Source of the DNA: Chitinophagaceae bacterium
Lineage (GTDB): Bacteria; Bacteroidota; Bacteroidia; Chitinophagales; Chitinophagaceae
Assembly: GCA_947447825.1 (NCBI GenBank)
Contig: CANFLL010000003.1
Coordinates: 1-64,000, forward strand
DNA: 64,000 bases
Direction of reading: 5' to 3'
The translations under genes were made by a program, and so were the position numbers. The notes under the pieces were generated by a model. It had not been told where the DNA came from, did not search any database, and saw only the letters and a list, made by a program, of their open reading frames with translations. Shown here piece by piece: positions 39,458-48,644 of the stretch. Numbering within the stretch: position 1 is the stretch's first letter; every line of letters starts with the position of its first letter.

Positions 39458-40108
39458 TTGATTTTTCTTCTAAATAATTTAGACATCATTAGTCCCCTCT
39501 CGGTATTGGTTTATCTTTTCTATGGAAAACATAAAATTGAGGGGGCTTTTAAGTGGTTTATAGTCTTTGTAAGTGCCTTATTCTTATGTAACCTCTGTTC
39601 ATTTTTAGTTCAAACAGTGCCAACTTATTTTGGCAAAAAACCCGGAATGAATCTGTTTGTATATCATATTGGATGTTCATTTTATGTGTTATTACTCTAC
39701 AAGTTTTTTTCCTTAGTTTTAAATTCAAAATCAAGAATTCTTGATTTGATATTTTTAATTCCATTTGTTTTTCTTTCTGTTTTGAATATTCTATATCTAA
39801 ACAGAACGTTTACCATTTATGGGGTAACTTCTATATGGGTTGTTATTAAATGCTTGTCCTATTATGCACAAAAATTTCAAGAACCCCCAAAAGAAGATTT
39901 ATTAAAAAGCTGGTTATTCTGGTTTGTTTCTGGTTTGTTTTTATACTTTTCTGTAGCATTCTTTACATTCATCACTTACGATTTTTTTACTATTGGTATC
40001 ATAAAAGGAGTCTTTTCTAAGTCATTAGGCGAATTTTGGTTAGTACATAATGTAATTCTTGCTGTATCTTGCCTCTTTTATGTAAAGGCTATCAAATGCA
40101 TGGAATAA
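39458..40108 (+). CDS. Polytopic membrane protein, probable sensor partner
   Basis: A 216-residue membrane protein with six to seven hydrophobic segments (for example WFIVFVSALFLCNLCSFLV, IFLIPFVFLSVLNILYL, WLFWFVSGLFLYFSVAFFTF). Short loops dominate and there is no soluble domain. No ATG exists before residue 64, so the TTG at 39458 is the likely start, 16 bp after the previous stop. Its last codons overlap the kinase start by 13 bp, indicating translational coupling. The arrangement resembles a membrane receptor encoded apart from its kinase. I do not recognise a named family. Confidence 0.75.
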   Translation: MIFLLNNLDIISPLSVLVYLFYGKHKIEGAFKWFIVFVSALFLCNLCSFLVQTVPTYFGKKPGMNLFVYHIGCSFYVLLLYKFFSLVLNSKSRILDLIFLIPFVFLSVLNILYLNRTFTIYGVTSIWVVIKCLSYYAQKFQEPPKEDLLKSWLFWFVSGLFLYFSVAFFTFITYDFFTIGIIKGVFSKSLGEFWLVHNVILAVSCLFYVKAIKCME

Positions 40109-40863
40109 GTGGAGATATAATTATTGTGGCTGCTGGAACTCTTTTGCTGCTTTGTATATTTGGCTTTGTATTCTTTTTTGTAATAGCCTACAATAAACGA
40201 TACCGGCTATATGAAGAAGAAAAAGCTGAATTGTTACGAAAATTTGAATTAGAAAAACTTAATTCACAATTAGAAATTCAGGAACAAACCCTTAAACATA
40301 TAAGTGGAGAAATTCATGACAACATTGGTCAGATTCTTAGTTTAGTAGGGCTGCAATTGAGTACGCTCCCTACTTCAAACGAAGAAAAAAGAGAACATAC
40401 AACTGAATTGCTAAACAAAGCAATTGGCGATTTACGAAGTTTAAGTAAAAGCCTAGATACCGACAGAATTACTTCCATAGGAATTGTGGAGGCCGTAGAT
40501 TATGAATTACAATTGTTGGAAAAAACTGGAAATTATAAAACAAATCTTCAAATAGAAGGAGACTTTGAAGAACTTACCCCAGACAAAACAATCATCTTAT
40601 ACAGGATTGTGCAAGAGGTAATTAATAACATTATAAAACATGCAAAAGCAGATTCTGTAAGTATTTTCATTGGGGGCAATAAAACAGAAAGTTTTTTTAC
40701 CATTAAAGATAATGGAGTGGGTTTCATTGCTGGCGAACTAATTAATAAAGGATTGGGCTTAAAAAACATTATTAACCGAGCTTCCTTAGTGGGAGGTTCT
40801 GCAAAAATTGACAGCCTTCTGAATGAGGGAACAACAATAACTTTCAATATTCCAAAAACATAA
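40096..40863 (+). CDS. Sensor histidine kinase (HisKA_3, NarL-partner type)
   Basis: From ATG at 40096 the protein has 255 residues: one transmembrane helix (about 7-31), a coiled-coil linker, a HisKA_3 dimerisation domain with EIHDNIGQILSLVGLQL (phosphoacceptor His about 74), and a HATPase_c domain with QEVINNIIKHA, IKDNGVGF and GLGLKNI. This compact class works with LuxR-type response regulators. It has almost no extracytoplasmic sensing domain, so the polytopic protein encoded just before it probably supplies the input. The regulator gene starts 4 bp after its stop. Confidence 0.93.
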   Translation: MHGISGDIIIVAAGTLLLLCIFGFVFFFVIAYNKRYRLYEEEKAELLRKFELEKLNSQLEIQEQTLKHISGEIHDNIGQILSLVGLQLSTLPTSNEEKREHTTELLNKAIGDLRSLSKSLDTDRITSIGIVEAVDYELQLLEKTGNYKTNLQIEGDFEELTPDKTIILYRIVQEVINNIIKHAKADSVSIFIGGNKTESFFTIKDNGVGFIAGELINKGLGLKNIINRASLVGGSAKIDSLLNEGTTITFNIPKT

Positions 40864-40866
40864 TTT

Positions 40867-41517
40867 ATGTATAAAGTAGTTTTAGTAGACGATCATCCAT
40901 TACTGAGAAATGGAATAGCAAATTTAATAAACTCTTATGACGCTTTCACTGTCCTCTTCGAGGCTGATAATGGATTGGATTTTATTAAACAAGTAGATGA
41001 AAATAATCTTCCCAATCTTGTTTTATTGGACATAACAATGCCAGAAATGGATGGTTATGCAACAGCAAAATGGATAAAAGAACATCATCCACAAATTAAA
41101 ATCATTGCGTTAAGCATGATGGATGACGAGTATTCTATTATTAGAATGCTTAAAAATGGCGCAAGGGGATATGTAGTAAAAAATACAAATGCTAAGGAAC
41201 TTTTGCAAGCATTGAAAGATGTGATGGAAGTTGGTTTCTATTTCAATAATCAAATCAACAATAAAATAGCCAATTCTATCTATCATTCGGCAGAGGTAGG
41301 CAGTGATGCTTACATGCTTAGTAACGTAACAGAAAAAGAAATAGAATTACTTATTCAAGTTTGTAGCGATAAAACATACAAAGAGATAGCCGCATCCATG
41401 ACTATTAGTCCTAGAACAGTTGACAGTTATCGTGATTCTCTTTTTGAAAAGCTCAATGTAAAATCGAGGGTTGGGTTGGTAATGTTTGCCCTAAAAACAG
41501 GGTTAGTGAAATTGTAG
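40867..41517 (+). CDS. LuxR/NarL-family response regulator
   Basis: A 216-residue regulator. The receiver domain starts KVVLVDDHPLLRNGI (acidic pocket) and carries NLVLLDITMPEMDGY with the phosphoacceptor Asp near residue 55 and GYVVKN with the conserved Lys. The C-terminal HTH has KTYKEIAASMTISPRTVDSY, the recognition helix of the LuxR class. It is the cognate partner of the kinase 4 bp upstream and would control genes not identifiable here. The final nine codons form one arm of a 26-bp perfect hairpin. Confidence 0.95.
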   Translation: MYKVVLVDDHPLLRNGIANLINSYDAFTVLFEADNGLDFIKQVDENNLPNLVLLDITMPEMDGYATAKWIKEHHPQIKIIALSMMDDEYSIIRMLKNGARGYVVKNTNAKELLQALKDVMEVGFYFNNQINNKIANSIYHSAEVGSDAYMLSNVTEKEIELLIQVCSDKTYKEIAASMTISPRTVDSYRDSLFEKLNVKSRVGLVMFALKTGLVKL

Positions 41518-41550
41518 TTAAATATACAATTTCACTAACCCTGTTTTTAG
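41491..41550. terminator. 26-bp perfect hairpin overlapping the response regulator stop codon
   Basis: 41491-41516 (CTAAAAACAGGGTTAGTGAA...) and 41525-41550 are perfect reverse complements, with an 8-nt loop GTTAAATA. The left arm encodes the last residues LKTGLVKL plus part of the stop codon. It can terminate the operon and also the convergent DUF3109 transcript. Confidence 0.9.
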
Positions 41551-41610
41551 GTAATCTATTCTAAATTTATTGAGCAAGATTCACTTCAATAAAGTGTCTT
41601 TTGGGGCTTA

Positions 41611-42198
41611 TTACTTTCTTTTTCCAAGATGTTGCGCACTTGCTTCTAAAGCTTCATAAAACTCTTCCCCATATTTTCTGATGATGGGCTCTTTCAAGAA
41701 TTCATAAACGGGCACTTTCAGTTTCTTACCCAAACTACAAGCTGCAGCACAAAGTTCATGACGAGGTTCGTAGTTTAAATATTCCATATCTGGATCTTGT
41801 TTGCTTTGCGAAACCCTGATTGGGAATAAATGACAACTGATTGGTTTTTTCCAGCTTATCTTTCCTGCATTGTACGCTTGTTCAAAGCTACACTGAATTA
41901 CGCCCAACTTATCTTTATAGCCATACACACACAAGCCATCATTTATGGTAGGCGTTACCCAGCCAAACTCTTTATCATATACATACTTCCCTGTTTTCTC
42001 AATTACTTTAAGACCTTTCTGTGTAAGATAGGGCTTCACTATTTCAAGGTATTTGGCTATTTCATCCTTTTCCCAATCCTCCAGAGGTGCTCCTGCATCT
42101 CCATCTTCGCAGCAGCCGCCTTTACAACTAGTGAGATCGCACACAAATTGTTCCTCTAAAATATCATCGCTAATCAGTTTATTGTCTATTGCTATCAT
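41611..42198 (-). CDS. DUF3109 family cysteine-rich protein
   Basis: A 195-residue cytosolic protein with conserved cysteines: FVCDLTSCKGGCCEDGDAGA near the N-terminus, then GLCVYGY, IQCSFEQAYNAG, ISCHLFPIR and ELCAAACSLG. This pattern is that of DUF3109, common in Bacteroidota and related to the metal-binding YkgJ-type cysteine cluster families. The cysteines probably bind zinc or an iron-sulphur cluster. The function is unknown. It is transcribed alone, convergent with the two-component operon. Confidence 0.88.
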   Translation of the reverse strand: MIAIDNKLISDDILEEQFVCDLTSCKGGCCEDGDAGAPLEDWEKDEIAKYLEIVKPYLTQKGLKVIEKTGKYVYDKEFGWVTPTINDGLCVYGYKDKLGVIQCSFEQAYNAGKISWKKPISCHLFPIRVSQSKQDPDMEYLNYEPRHELCAAACSLGKKLKVPVYEFLKEPIIRKYGEEFYEALEASAQHLGKRK

Positions 42199-42756
42199 TT
42201 GTTTTTTATTGTTAAAACTACTAAGATATTTTCACGGCAATAATAGGTTAAAATGATATTTATATGATTGCTGAATATTATTTTAAGTGTTTCAGCACTT
42301 TTAGGTGTAGGGTTCAAGTATAGGTTTATGACTGAAAATAAAACCAGCATAAACTTGACAGGTTAAGCGTTATGCGCAATTAAGCACTGTTTTACCCTAA
42401 GAATGCTTTGGCTATAATATGCTTTTTTCCTCTCCTATTTACCCTTTCTATCTCCCAATAACAACAATTCCCCTCAAAACATACCCTTCTTTTAGCATTA
42501 GTGCGTGTGTTTTCATATCTTCTTTGGATTGTGCTATATTTTTCTTTTCATAAAGTGATGATAACATTGCCTTGTATGTTGTTAGGGTAACGCTATTTAA
42601 TACTATTGAAACGACCTTACATTGTTATATATTAACGGTAGGAGTATTATCGGTTAAACTAAGAACTCGAATTTAAATAACCATTTATGACATGTAACCA
42701 AAAGAATAATACCCTCATTTTAAACAAATAATATTACTTTAGCTAAAACGATTGAT
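42199..42756. other. Intergenic region between divergent genes
   Basis: About 560 bp of AT-rich DNA between the DUF3109 and reductase genes. No gene, repeat or RNA is recognised. A TATTACTTTAG stretch about 25 bp before the reductase ATG may be its promoter. Confidence 0.35.
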
Positions 42757-43500
42757 ATGCAAGGATCATGGATGATTGGGAAAATGATTAATATAGAGGA
42801 TGAAACTATTAACACTAAACGTTTCTGGATTCAAATACCAGAATTAGAACGGTTCGATTTTGAACCAGGACAGTTCGTTACGCTCGATTTGCCAATTCAT
42901 GAACAAAAAAACAAACGCTGGCGTAGCTATTCAATAGCCTCTGCTCCAAATGGCACCAATGTTATAGAGTTGGTGATTGTTCGTTTGGAAGGTGGAGCTG
43001 GAACTAGTTACTTGTTTAAGGAAGGGGAGATTGGTATGGAAGTGATGTTGCGTGGTCCAATTGGGAGGTTTACACTGCCCGAAACTTTACATAATGATTT
43101 ATACCTCATCTGCACTGGCACTGGCATTGCTCCTTTCCGATCGATGATAAACTATATTCATTCAAATAAACTACCTCATAAAAAAATTTTTATCATTTTT
43201 GGTTGTAGAAAAATAGAAGACAGTTTGTATTTAGATGAATTAAAGCAAATGGAAATAGATGAACCCGGCTTTTTCTTTTGCCCCACCTATTCTAGAGAAT
43301 CCGAAGTGCCTGATGGATCTTTCATGGGATATGTACATAAGGTATATGAATCCTTCATCAATCAAGCTAAGACTGAAGGCGAACTCCCTCCTGCAAACTT
43401 CTTTTTGTGTGGCTGGAAAAACATGGTGGATGAAGCAAGGGATAAATTGATTAGTTTAGGCTATGACAAAAAGGATATACATCTTGAACTTTATGGGTAA
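42757..43500 (+). CDS. Ferredoxin--NADP reductase-like flavoprotein
   Basis: A 247-residue protein of the ferredoxin reductase superfamily, moving electrons between NAD(P)H and an iron-sulphur or flavodoxin partner. The FAD domain shows FEPGQFVTLDLP and RWRSYSIASAP (about residue 58). The nucleotide domain shows LICTGTGIAPFRSMI (about 118), IIFGCRKIEDSLY and a late FFLCGWKNMVDEARD. There is no attached 2Fe-2S domain. The specific acceptor is not determinable. The gene stands alone. Confidence 0.85.
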   Translation: MQGSWMIGKMINIEDETINTKRFWIQIPELERFDFEPGQFVTLDLPIHEQKNKRWRSYSIASAPNGTNVIELVIVRLEGGAGTSYLFKEGEIGMEVMLRGPIGRFTLPETLHNDLYLICTGTGIAPFRSMINYIHSNKLPHKKIFIIFGCRKIEDSLYLDELKQMEIDEPGFFFCPTYSRESEVPDGSFMGYVHKVYESFINQAKTEGELPPANFFLCGWKNMVDEARDKLISLGYDKKDIHLELYG

Positions 43501-43764
43501 TGTGGTGGGTAAGTTTATTAAACTTTAGTAAGTTGCAGCTAACAAGTTAAGTAGAAACTTAATTTAGCTATAAACTGCTCATTTTATTCCAGTCCTTAGG
43601 AATTGTTTCATAATCAAAAATTACCACAAAGGAAAAAAGGGAAAGAAATAATTACACCGTTTATTAATGTAAAAATTTCCATCCTTTAATGAATAATAAA
43701 CTACTATACTAGTGTTCTTTGTTAACCCCTCCCCCTCCATTGTGGTAAAAAAATTATATTAATT

Positions 43765-44418
43765 CTATTGCATTCTAGAAACATATTTTTCTAGTTCTTT
43801 TATCTGATCTAGAACAGGTTTTGTTTTTGGTTTACATTCCTTGGCCTTTCTAAAGAAATCTTTAGAAGCTTTATATTGACGCTTCTGCATATAAATTTGA
43901 CAAAGCCCAAGGTAGGCAACAGCCTCACTGTCTTTATCAACTACACCAAAACGCAATGCTGCCCTAATATAGCTTTCTGCTCCCTTGAAATCATTTTTTT
44001 GCATTGCCATCATGCCTAATTGTAATTTATTAGATCCTTCTGCTTGCGGAATAGAATTGCCTAAAGAAGAACTTTCTTTTAAATATTTTTCGGCTGAATC
44101 AAAATCTTTATTTGACATGGCAAGATTCCCTTTTATGGTAAAATATCCACTTCTTACTGGCTTAATAAGTAGGTTAGGAAACCATACTGTAGATAGTATT
44201 TTTTCTACTTCTTCAAGATTACCTTCTTCCATAGGTTCTTGAACCAAACGAAGTGGGCCAATTAAAAAATGACTAACTAACCCGATTACGCCCAAAAAAT
44301 ACAAAGGGAAAGAAGGCCAAAAACCTGCAATGTGTGTAACATTGAAAATAATTGCAATTGCTAAACTTGCCAAACTCAACCAGAAACGATAACGTATCAC
44401 TAAAACGTAAAACTTCAT
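43765..44418 (-). CDS. Membrane-anchored TPR protein
   Basis: A 217-residue protein with two N-terminal transmembrane segments (FWLSLASLAIAIIFNVTHIA, FPLYFLGVIGLVSHFLI) and a cytosolic or periplasmic part with about three TPR-like repeats (GNLAMSNKDFDSAEKYLKES, GMMAMQKNDFKGAESYIRAA, GLCQIYMQKRQYKASKDFF). TPRs mediate protein interactions. No enzymatic motif is present and the partner is unknown. The promoter box TATATTTG (44443-44436) lies 18 bp upstream of the start. Confidence 0.75.
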   Translation of the reverse strand: MKFYVLVIRYRFWLSLASLAIAIIFNVTHIAGFWPSFPLYFLGVIGLVSHFLIGPLRLVQEPMEEGNLEEVEKILSTVWFPNLLIKPVRSGYFTIKGNLAMSNKDFDSAEKYLKESSSLGNSIPQAEGSNKLQLGMMAMQKNDFKGAESYIRAALRFGVVDKDSEAVAYLGLCQIYMQKRQYKASKDFFRKAKECKPKTKPVLDQIKELEKYVSRMQ

Positions 44419-44435
44419 AAATGTAAATTAGGGGT

Positions 44436-44443
44436 CAAATATA
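44436..44443 (-). promoter_or_regulatory. -7 promoter box of the TPR protein gene
   Basis: TATATTTG on the minus strand matches TAnnTTTG. The upstream -33 element is not obvious. Confidence 0.55.
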
Positions 44444-44603
44444 AGGAGAGTTTATAGTAAGCACTTTAACTGTTGTAGTTGTAAAGCTGATTTATTGAAT
44501 TGAAATAGGTTGTAATTTGGTTATGAGCTTTGAATTTGAACCTAGAAAAAGACTGTTTCAGCAAAAAACTTAAATTAGTAAAGCAGCGTGAAGTGATAAC
44601 CAT

Positions 44604-44611
44604 TATTTTTG
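44604..44611 (+). promoter_or_regulatory. -7 promoter box of tRNA-Arg
   Basis: TATTTTTG lies 9 bp before the tRNA 5' end. The same box and following GTCGC occur before the HAD gene at 49743. Confidence 0.55.
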
Positions 44612-44620
44612 TCGCCATCT

Positions 44621-44692
44621 GGTCTCGTAGTTCAATGGATAGAATAGAAGTTTCCTAAACTTTAGATCCAAGTTCGATTCTTGGCGAGACCA
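44621..44692 (+). tRNA. tRNA-Arg (CCT)
   Basis: The 72-nt cloverleaf has the perfect acceptor stem GGTCTCG/CGAGACC, anticodon stem GAAGT/ACTTT with loop TTCCTAA (anticodon CCT, reading AGG), T stem CCAAG/CTTGG with loop TTCGATT, and discriminator A. CCA is not encoded. Confidence 0.93.
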
Positions 44693-44726
44693 CTTTCTTA
44701 AAGTCATTATTTAATTCCTCAATAAA

Positions 44727-44755
44727 TTGGCTAGACAAATTTGTCTGGCTTTTTT
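44727..44755 (+). terminator. Terminator after tRNA-Arg
   Basis: GCTAGACAAATTTGTCTGGC forms a short near-palindromic stem followed by TTTTTTATTT. Confidence 0.7.
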
Positions 44756-45016
44756 ATTTGTCTAGCATTATTTGCATTAATGACAGTAAAAAAGATTGTC
44801 ATTACCCAATTATGTTTTCCTATTTTGTGTAATTATTTTTGCATATTGTATTTCATGTTCTTTTAATAGTTGTTTATAATTTCTAAACTACCCTCCATTT
44901 GGAATCAAGCGAAAATAAATTGAGCAATAATCACTTATTACGTTCAACTTCACTAGGCTGATTATTATAAAAACATTAAGTCACTACATAATTTAGCTAC
45001 CTATATCTTTACGGCA

Positions 45017-46219
45017 ATGCAAAAAATAATTAACGACCCTGTTTATGGGTTCATTACCATCAGCGACCCTTTACTTTTTAAGGTTATTGCACATCCTTAT
45101 TTTCAGCGATTACGCCGCATTCATCAAATGGCTTTGGCCTACCTTGTTTATCCTGGTGCCGTTCACACAAGGCTTCATCATGCCCTTGGAGCTTATCATT
45201 TAATGAGTAATGCAATTAAGGAACTTAAAACAAAAGGTATAGACATTACTTACGAAGAAGAAGTGGCTGCGCAAGCTGCTATTTTATTGCACGATGTGGG
45301 GCATGGCCCTTTTTCTCATGCGCTAGAAAAACATATTGTGGTTGGCACACACCATGAGGAGTTAAGCCTCTCCTTGATGCAATCGATGAACGAAGAGTTT
45401 GGTGGTGAACTGGATATGGCCATTGCTATTTTTACTAATAAATATCCAAAAAAATTCTTGCATCAATTGGTTAGTGGACAGGTTGATGTGGATAGGATGG
45501 ACTACCTTACAAGAGACAGCTTTTTTACTGGTGTAAGCGAAGGTGTTATTGGCTATCACCGAATTTTGAAAATGCTTACAGTTCACAATGGTGAACTAAT
45601 GGTGGAAGAGAAAGGAATTTATAGTATAGAAAAGTTTTTAGTGGCTAGGCGGCAAATGTATTGGCAAGTATATCTGCACAAAACAGTACTCAGTGCAGAG
45701 ATAATGTTAGTTAATCTATTGAAAAGAGCAAAGTTACTTGCATCTTCTGGCGATAGAAGACTTGCTAGTGGTGGACCTTTAGATTATTTTTTGTTCGATT
45801 TTAAAGGGGGCGTTAGCAAAGAAATGCTGGAGAAGTTTTGTTTATTAGATGATATTGATTGTTCTTTTGCCATCAAACGTTGGATGAATCATCCAGACTT
45901 TGTTTTAAGTGAATTATGTAAATGTTTATTGAATAGACGATTATTGAAAATAAAACTACAATCCGAACCTTTTGAAGCTGCACTATTGCAACAGAAACTG
46001 CAATATGCTAAAGACATTTTAGGTATTGATGATGAAGCAGCATCCTATTTTGTTTTTGTGGGTGAAGCTGATAATACAATGTATAATATGGGTGATGACA
46101 AGATAAATATTGTGTTTAAAGATTGGAGTGTTAAGGATATTGCTAATATAGATAACCCATTAATCCATCAAACAATTTCTGCCCCAATAAAAAAATTCTA
46201 CATTTGCTCACTTATCTGA
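45017..46219 (+). CDS. HD domain phosphohydrolase (dGTPase/SAMHD1-like)
   Basis: A 400-residue HD-superfamily protein of the COG1078 type, related to dNTP triphosphohydrolases. RLHHALGAYHL supplies the first His, LLHDVGHGPFSHALE (about residue 91) the HD pair and a further His, and SGQVDVDRMDYLTRDSFFTG the last Asp. The N-terminal NDPVYGFITI and FQRLRRIHQM match the family. Substrate is probably a nucleoside triphosphate, but this is inferred. It precedes lpxD by 76 bp. Cotranscription is possible. Confidence 0.9.
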   Translation: MQKIINDPVYGFITISDPLLFKVIAHPYFQRLRRIHQMALAYLVYPGAVHTRLHHALGAYHLMSNAIKELKTKGIDITYEEEVAAQAAILLHDVGHGPFSHALEKHIVVGTHHEELSLSLMQSMNEEFGGELDMAIAIFTNKYPKKFLHQLVSGQVDVDRMDYLTRDSFFTGVSEGVIGYHRILKMLTVHNGELMVEEKGIYSIEKFLVARRQMYWQVYLHKTVLSAEIMLVNLLKRAKLLASSGDRRLASGGPLDYFLFDFKGGVSKEMLEKFCLLDDIDCSFAIKRWMNHPDFVLSELCKCLLNRRLLKIKLQSEPFEAALLQQKLQYAKDILGIDDEAASYFVFVGEADNTMYNMGDDKINIVFKDWSVKDIANIDNPLIHQTISAPIKKFYICSLI

Positions 46220-46295
46220 TGATTGTGCCTCTTTTTGTAAATTTCATTAGTCAGTTTTCAGTTGAAATAGTCTGGATTTATCAATTATATATTTT

Positions 46296-47324
46296 ATGCG
46301 TTTTACTGCTGCTCAGATTGCCATGTTGATTGATGCTACCGTTGAAGGAGATTCTTCTGCTTCGGTTGATAGTTTTGGAAAAATAGAAGAAGCGAAGGAT
46401 GGGCAGCTTGCCTTTTTGGCAAATCCTAAGTACGAAGAATTTTTGTATGCTACTAATGCTTCTATCGTAATAGTTAATAATAGTCTGGAACTAAAAGAAA
46501 CTATTTCTACCACTTTGTTGCGTGTGCCAGATGCATATTCAGCCTTTGCAACTCTGCTAAAAAAGTACGAGGAAATAGCAAGTCTACAATTAGTGGGCAT
46601 TCAAGAGCCTTCTTTTATTGCTAAAACAGCCAAACTAGGCAATAATGTTTTTATTGCCGCTTTTGCATACCTAAGCGAAAATGTTACCATTGGTAATAAC
46701 GTAAAAATATATTCTGGTGTAGTATTAGGAAATAATGTTGTTGTGGGTGACAATGTTGTGTTGCACCCTGGTGTTAAAATATATCACGACTGTGTTTTAG
46801 GAAACAATGTAACTATTCATGCAGGAACTGTTGTGGGCAGTGATGGCTTTGGATTTGCCCCGCTTACAGACGGTACTTACAAAAAAATTCCACAAATAGG
46901 CAATGTGGTGATTGAAGATGATGTGGAAATTGGTGCAAATTCAACTATTGATAGAGCCACAATGGGTTCCACCATCATTAAGAAAGGAGCTAAGTTGGAT
47001 AACTTAATTCAAATTGGTCATAATGCAGAAGTAGGTGGTGATACGGTTATTGCTGCACAGGTTGGTGTGAGTGGTAGTAGCAAAATTGGTAATAATGTAA
47101 TGATTGGCGGACAGGCGGGCATCACTGGTCACATTAGCATTGCGGATGGCACTAAAATAAATGGCAAGAGTGGTGTTTCTAAAACAATCAAGATTCCAAA
47201 CAAAGCCATTTCTGGTAGTCCTGCAGAAGATTTTATGAAGATGAAACGCATTGAAGCCATATATAGAAATCTCCCAGAACTAGAAAAAAGAGTTAGAGAA
47301 TTAGAGAAGAAATTGAGTTCATAG
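46296..47324 (+). CDS. lpxD: UDP-3-O-acylglucosamine N-acyltransferase
   Basis: LpxD adds the second hydroxyacyl chain to UDP-3-O-acylglucosamine in lipid A synthesis, confirming a Gram-negative outer membrane. The 342-residue protein has the N-terminal uridine-binding domain ([27 protein letters not shown]), then a left-handed beta-helix of hexapeptide repeats ([20 protein letters not shown]), and [11 protein letters not shown] with the catalytic His near residue 240. A C-terminal helix closes the trimer. ATG at 46296. Confidence 0.97.
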   Translation: MRFTAAQIAMLIDATVEGDSSASVDSFGKIEEAKDGQLAFLANPKYEEFLYATNASIVIVNNSLELKETISTTLLRVPDAYSAFATLLKKYEEIASLQLVGIQEPSFIAKTAKLGNNVFIAAFAYLSENVTIGNNVKIYSGVVLGNNVVVGDNVVLHPGVKIYHDCVLGNNVTIHAGTVVGSDGFGFAPLTDGTYKKIPQIGNVVIEDDVEIGANSTIDRATMGSTIIKKGAKLDNLIQIGHNAEVGGDTVIAAQVGVSGSSKIGNNVMIGGQAGITGHISIADGTKINGKSGVSKTIKIPNKAISGSPAEDFMKMKRIEAIYRNLPELEKRVRELEKKLSS

Positions 47325-47394
47325 TTAAGAGTTGAAAGTTAGAAGTCGATTATAACCTTTCGACTTTTACCTTTCTATTCTGAACTCTCTTCTA
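47323..47394. terminator. Hairpin between convergent lpxD and GH25, built on a heptanucleotide repeat
   Basis: AGTTAAG, AGTTGAA, AGTTAGA and AGTCGAT are four consecutive 7-bp units. The other arm (TCGACTTTTACC ... TGAACTCT) is roughly complementary. It probably terminates both genes. Confidence 0.55.
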
Positions 47395-48204
47395 GTGTAA
47401 TCTTAACTTCTGGAATGCAGTTGAATCTCCATTAAACACAGAAAAGTCAACTTTGGTAGCAATTCCATTAACATGACCAGATTCGCTGTGTTGCCAAAAT
47501 AACCATTCTCGTTCTATTCTTGGCTTCTCCGGTTCATCGTAATGGGCAACCCATAATGGATAGTCATTAAATTCACTCCGCAAATATTTTTCATAAAAAT
47601 CTACGTTGCTATACAGAATCGGTTTTGTTTTATAAACAATTTCCATTGCATCAAGGCATTCTTTCAGTCTTTTTCGCATCATCAAAGGTGGCACACCATA
47701 TAATTGCTCTATGTCAACAACAGGTGGAAGGTCGCCAATACTTAATTGAACCGTCCTTACAAAGTTTGCCGCCTGAACGGTGCCACTTTTTGTTGGCAAA
47801 AAGAAATGGTAAGCACCGCAGATAATTCCCGCTCTTTTTGCATTAGTATAATTCTTTCGAAAATTTTCATCAACATTGCCTAAACCTTCGGTAGCCTTAA
47901 TGTAAGCAAAGCCCATACGCACATTATTTACTTTCATAGATGCTACTTTTTTCCAAGCAATACTATTTTGAAAGCTACTCACATCAATGCCATGTATATA
48001 ATAATTGTGAGGCATATCTACTCCAAAAGCAACATATATAGCAGCATCCGCCTTCGCCTCCTCCCGTTGCAGTTTCCAAACGTGCGCCACATACCAACCA
48101 AATAATGCCATTATTAGTAATACGCCCAACCAAATAAAGATGCTATTAATCTTTTTATTAGACTTATTCCCACTTTGTGGCTTCTGAACCTTACGCTTAG
48201 CCAT
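47392..48204 (-). CDS. Glycoside hydrolase family 25 (lysozyme-like) membrane-anchored protein
   Basis: GH25 enzymes cleave the MurNAc-GlcNAc bond of peptidoglycan. The 270-residue protein has a basic cytosolic N-terminus, one transmembrane helix (about 22-44, IFIWLGVLLIMALFGWYVA) and the GH25 domain: IHGIDVSSFQ with the first catalytic Asp, FAYIKATEGLG, GAYHFFLP, LPPVVDIEQLYG with the second Asp/Glu pair, and LFWQHSESGHV. The helix would hold it in the periplasm for wall remodelling rather than secretion. Confidence 0.9.
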   Translation of the reverse strand: MAKRKVQKPQSGNKSNKKINSIFIWLGVLLIMALFGWYVAHVWKLQREEAKADAAIYVAFGVDMPHNYYIHGIDVSSFQNSIAWKKVASMKVNNVRMGFAYIKATEGLGNVDENFRKNYTNAKRAGIICGAYHFFLPTKSGTVQAANFVRTVQLSIGDLPPVVDIEQLYGVPPLMMRKRLKECLDAMEIVYKTKPILYSNVDFYEKYLRSEFNDYPLWVAHYDEPEKPRIEREWLFWQHSESGHVNGIATKVDFSVFNGDSTAFQKLRLH

Positions 48205-48644
48205 TATTATATTACTTAAATAAAAAATATTTACTACTTATTTAGTATCACCACCAAGCATACTAAGGAAAAACTAAGTATATAAAGGGAGGTTGTCACG
48301 TTTGTGATTACTTATATGTAGTGAAACAAACGTCCATTTGATAATCCCATCTTTGCATCCTTAAATTGCAACGTTTTGCCTTAATTACTTCTTCTTTTGT
48401 TACTAATTTATAAAAAACTTTGTGGACTTTTCAGTAAAGTATGCTCCGTGATTTAACTACAAATGGTGTGTTTATTTCAAATTAACCACTAGTTTGGAAC
48501 AATGCGTAACTATTATTTTCTTAATGAAATCCTCTGTGTTTCTAATAGTAAAATGCCCCTTTCGTAGTAACCTTTTTTTCGAAAAAGAAAGTAAAAGTAC
48601 CCAATTAGTCTCTAAATAGATAATGTAACCTTACTTTTACCTTC
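48205..48644. other. Intergenic region between divergent genes
   Basis: About 440 bp of AT-rich DNA. TTACTTTTAC directly before the radical SAM start may be a promoter with almost no leader. Nothing else is recognised. Confidence 0.35.
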
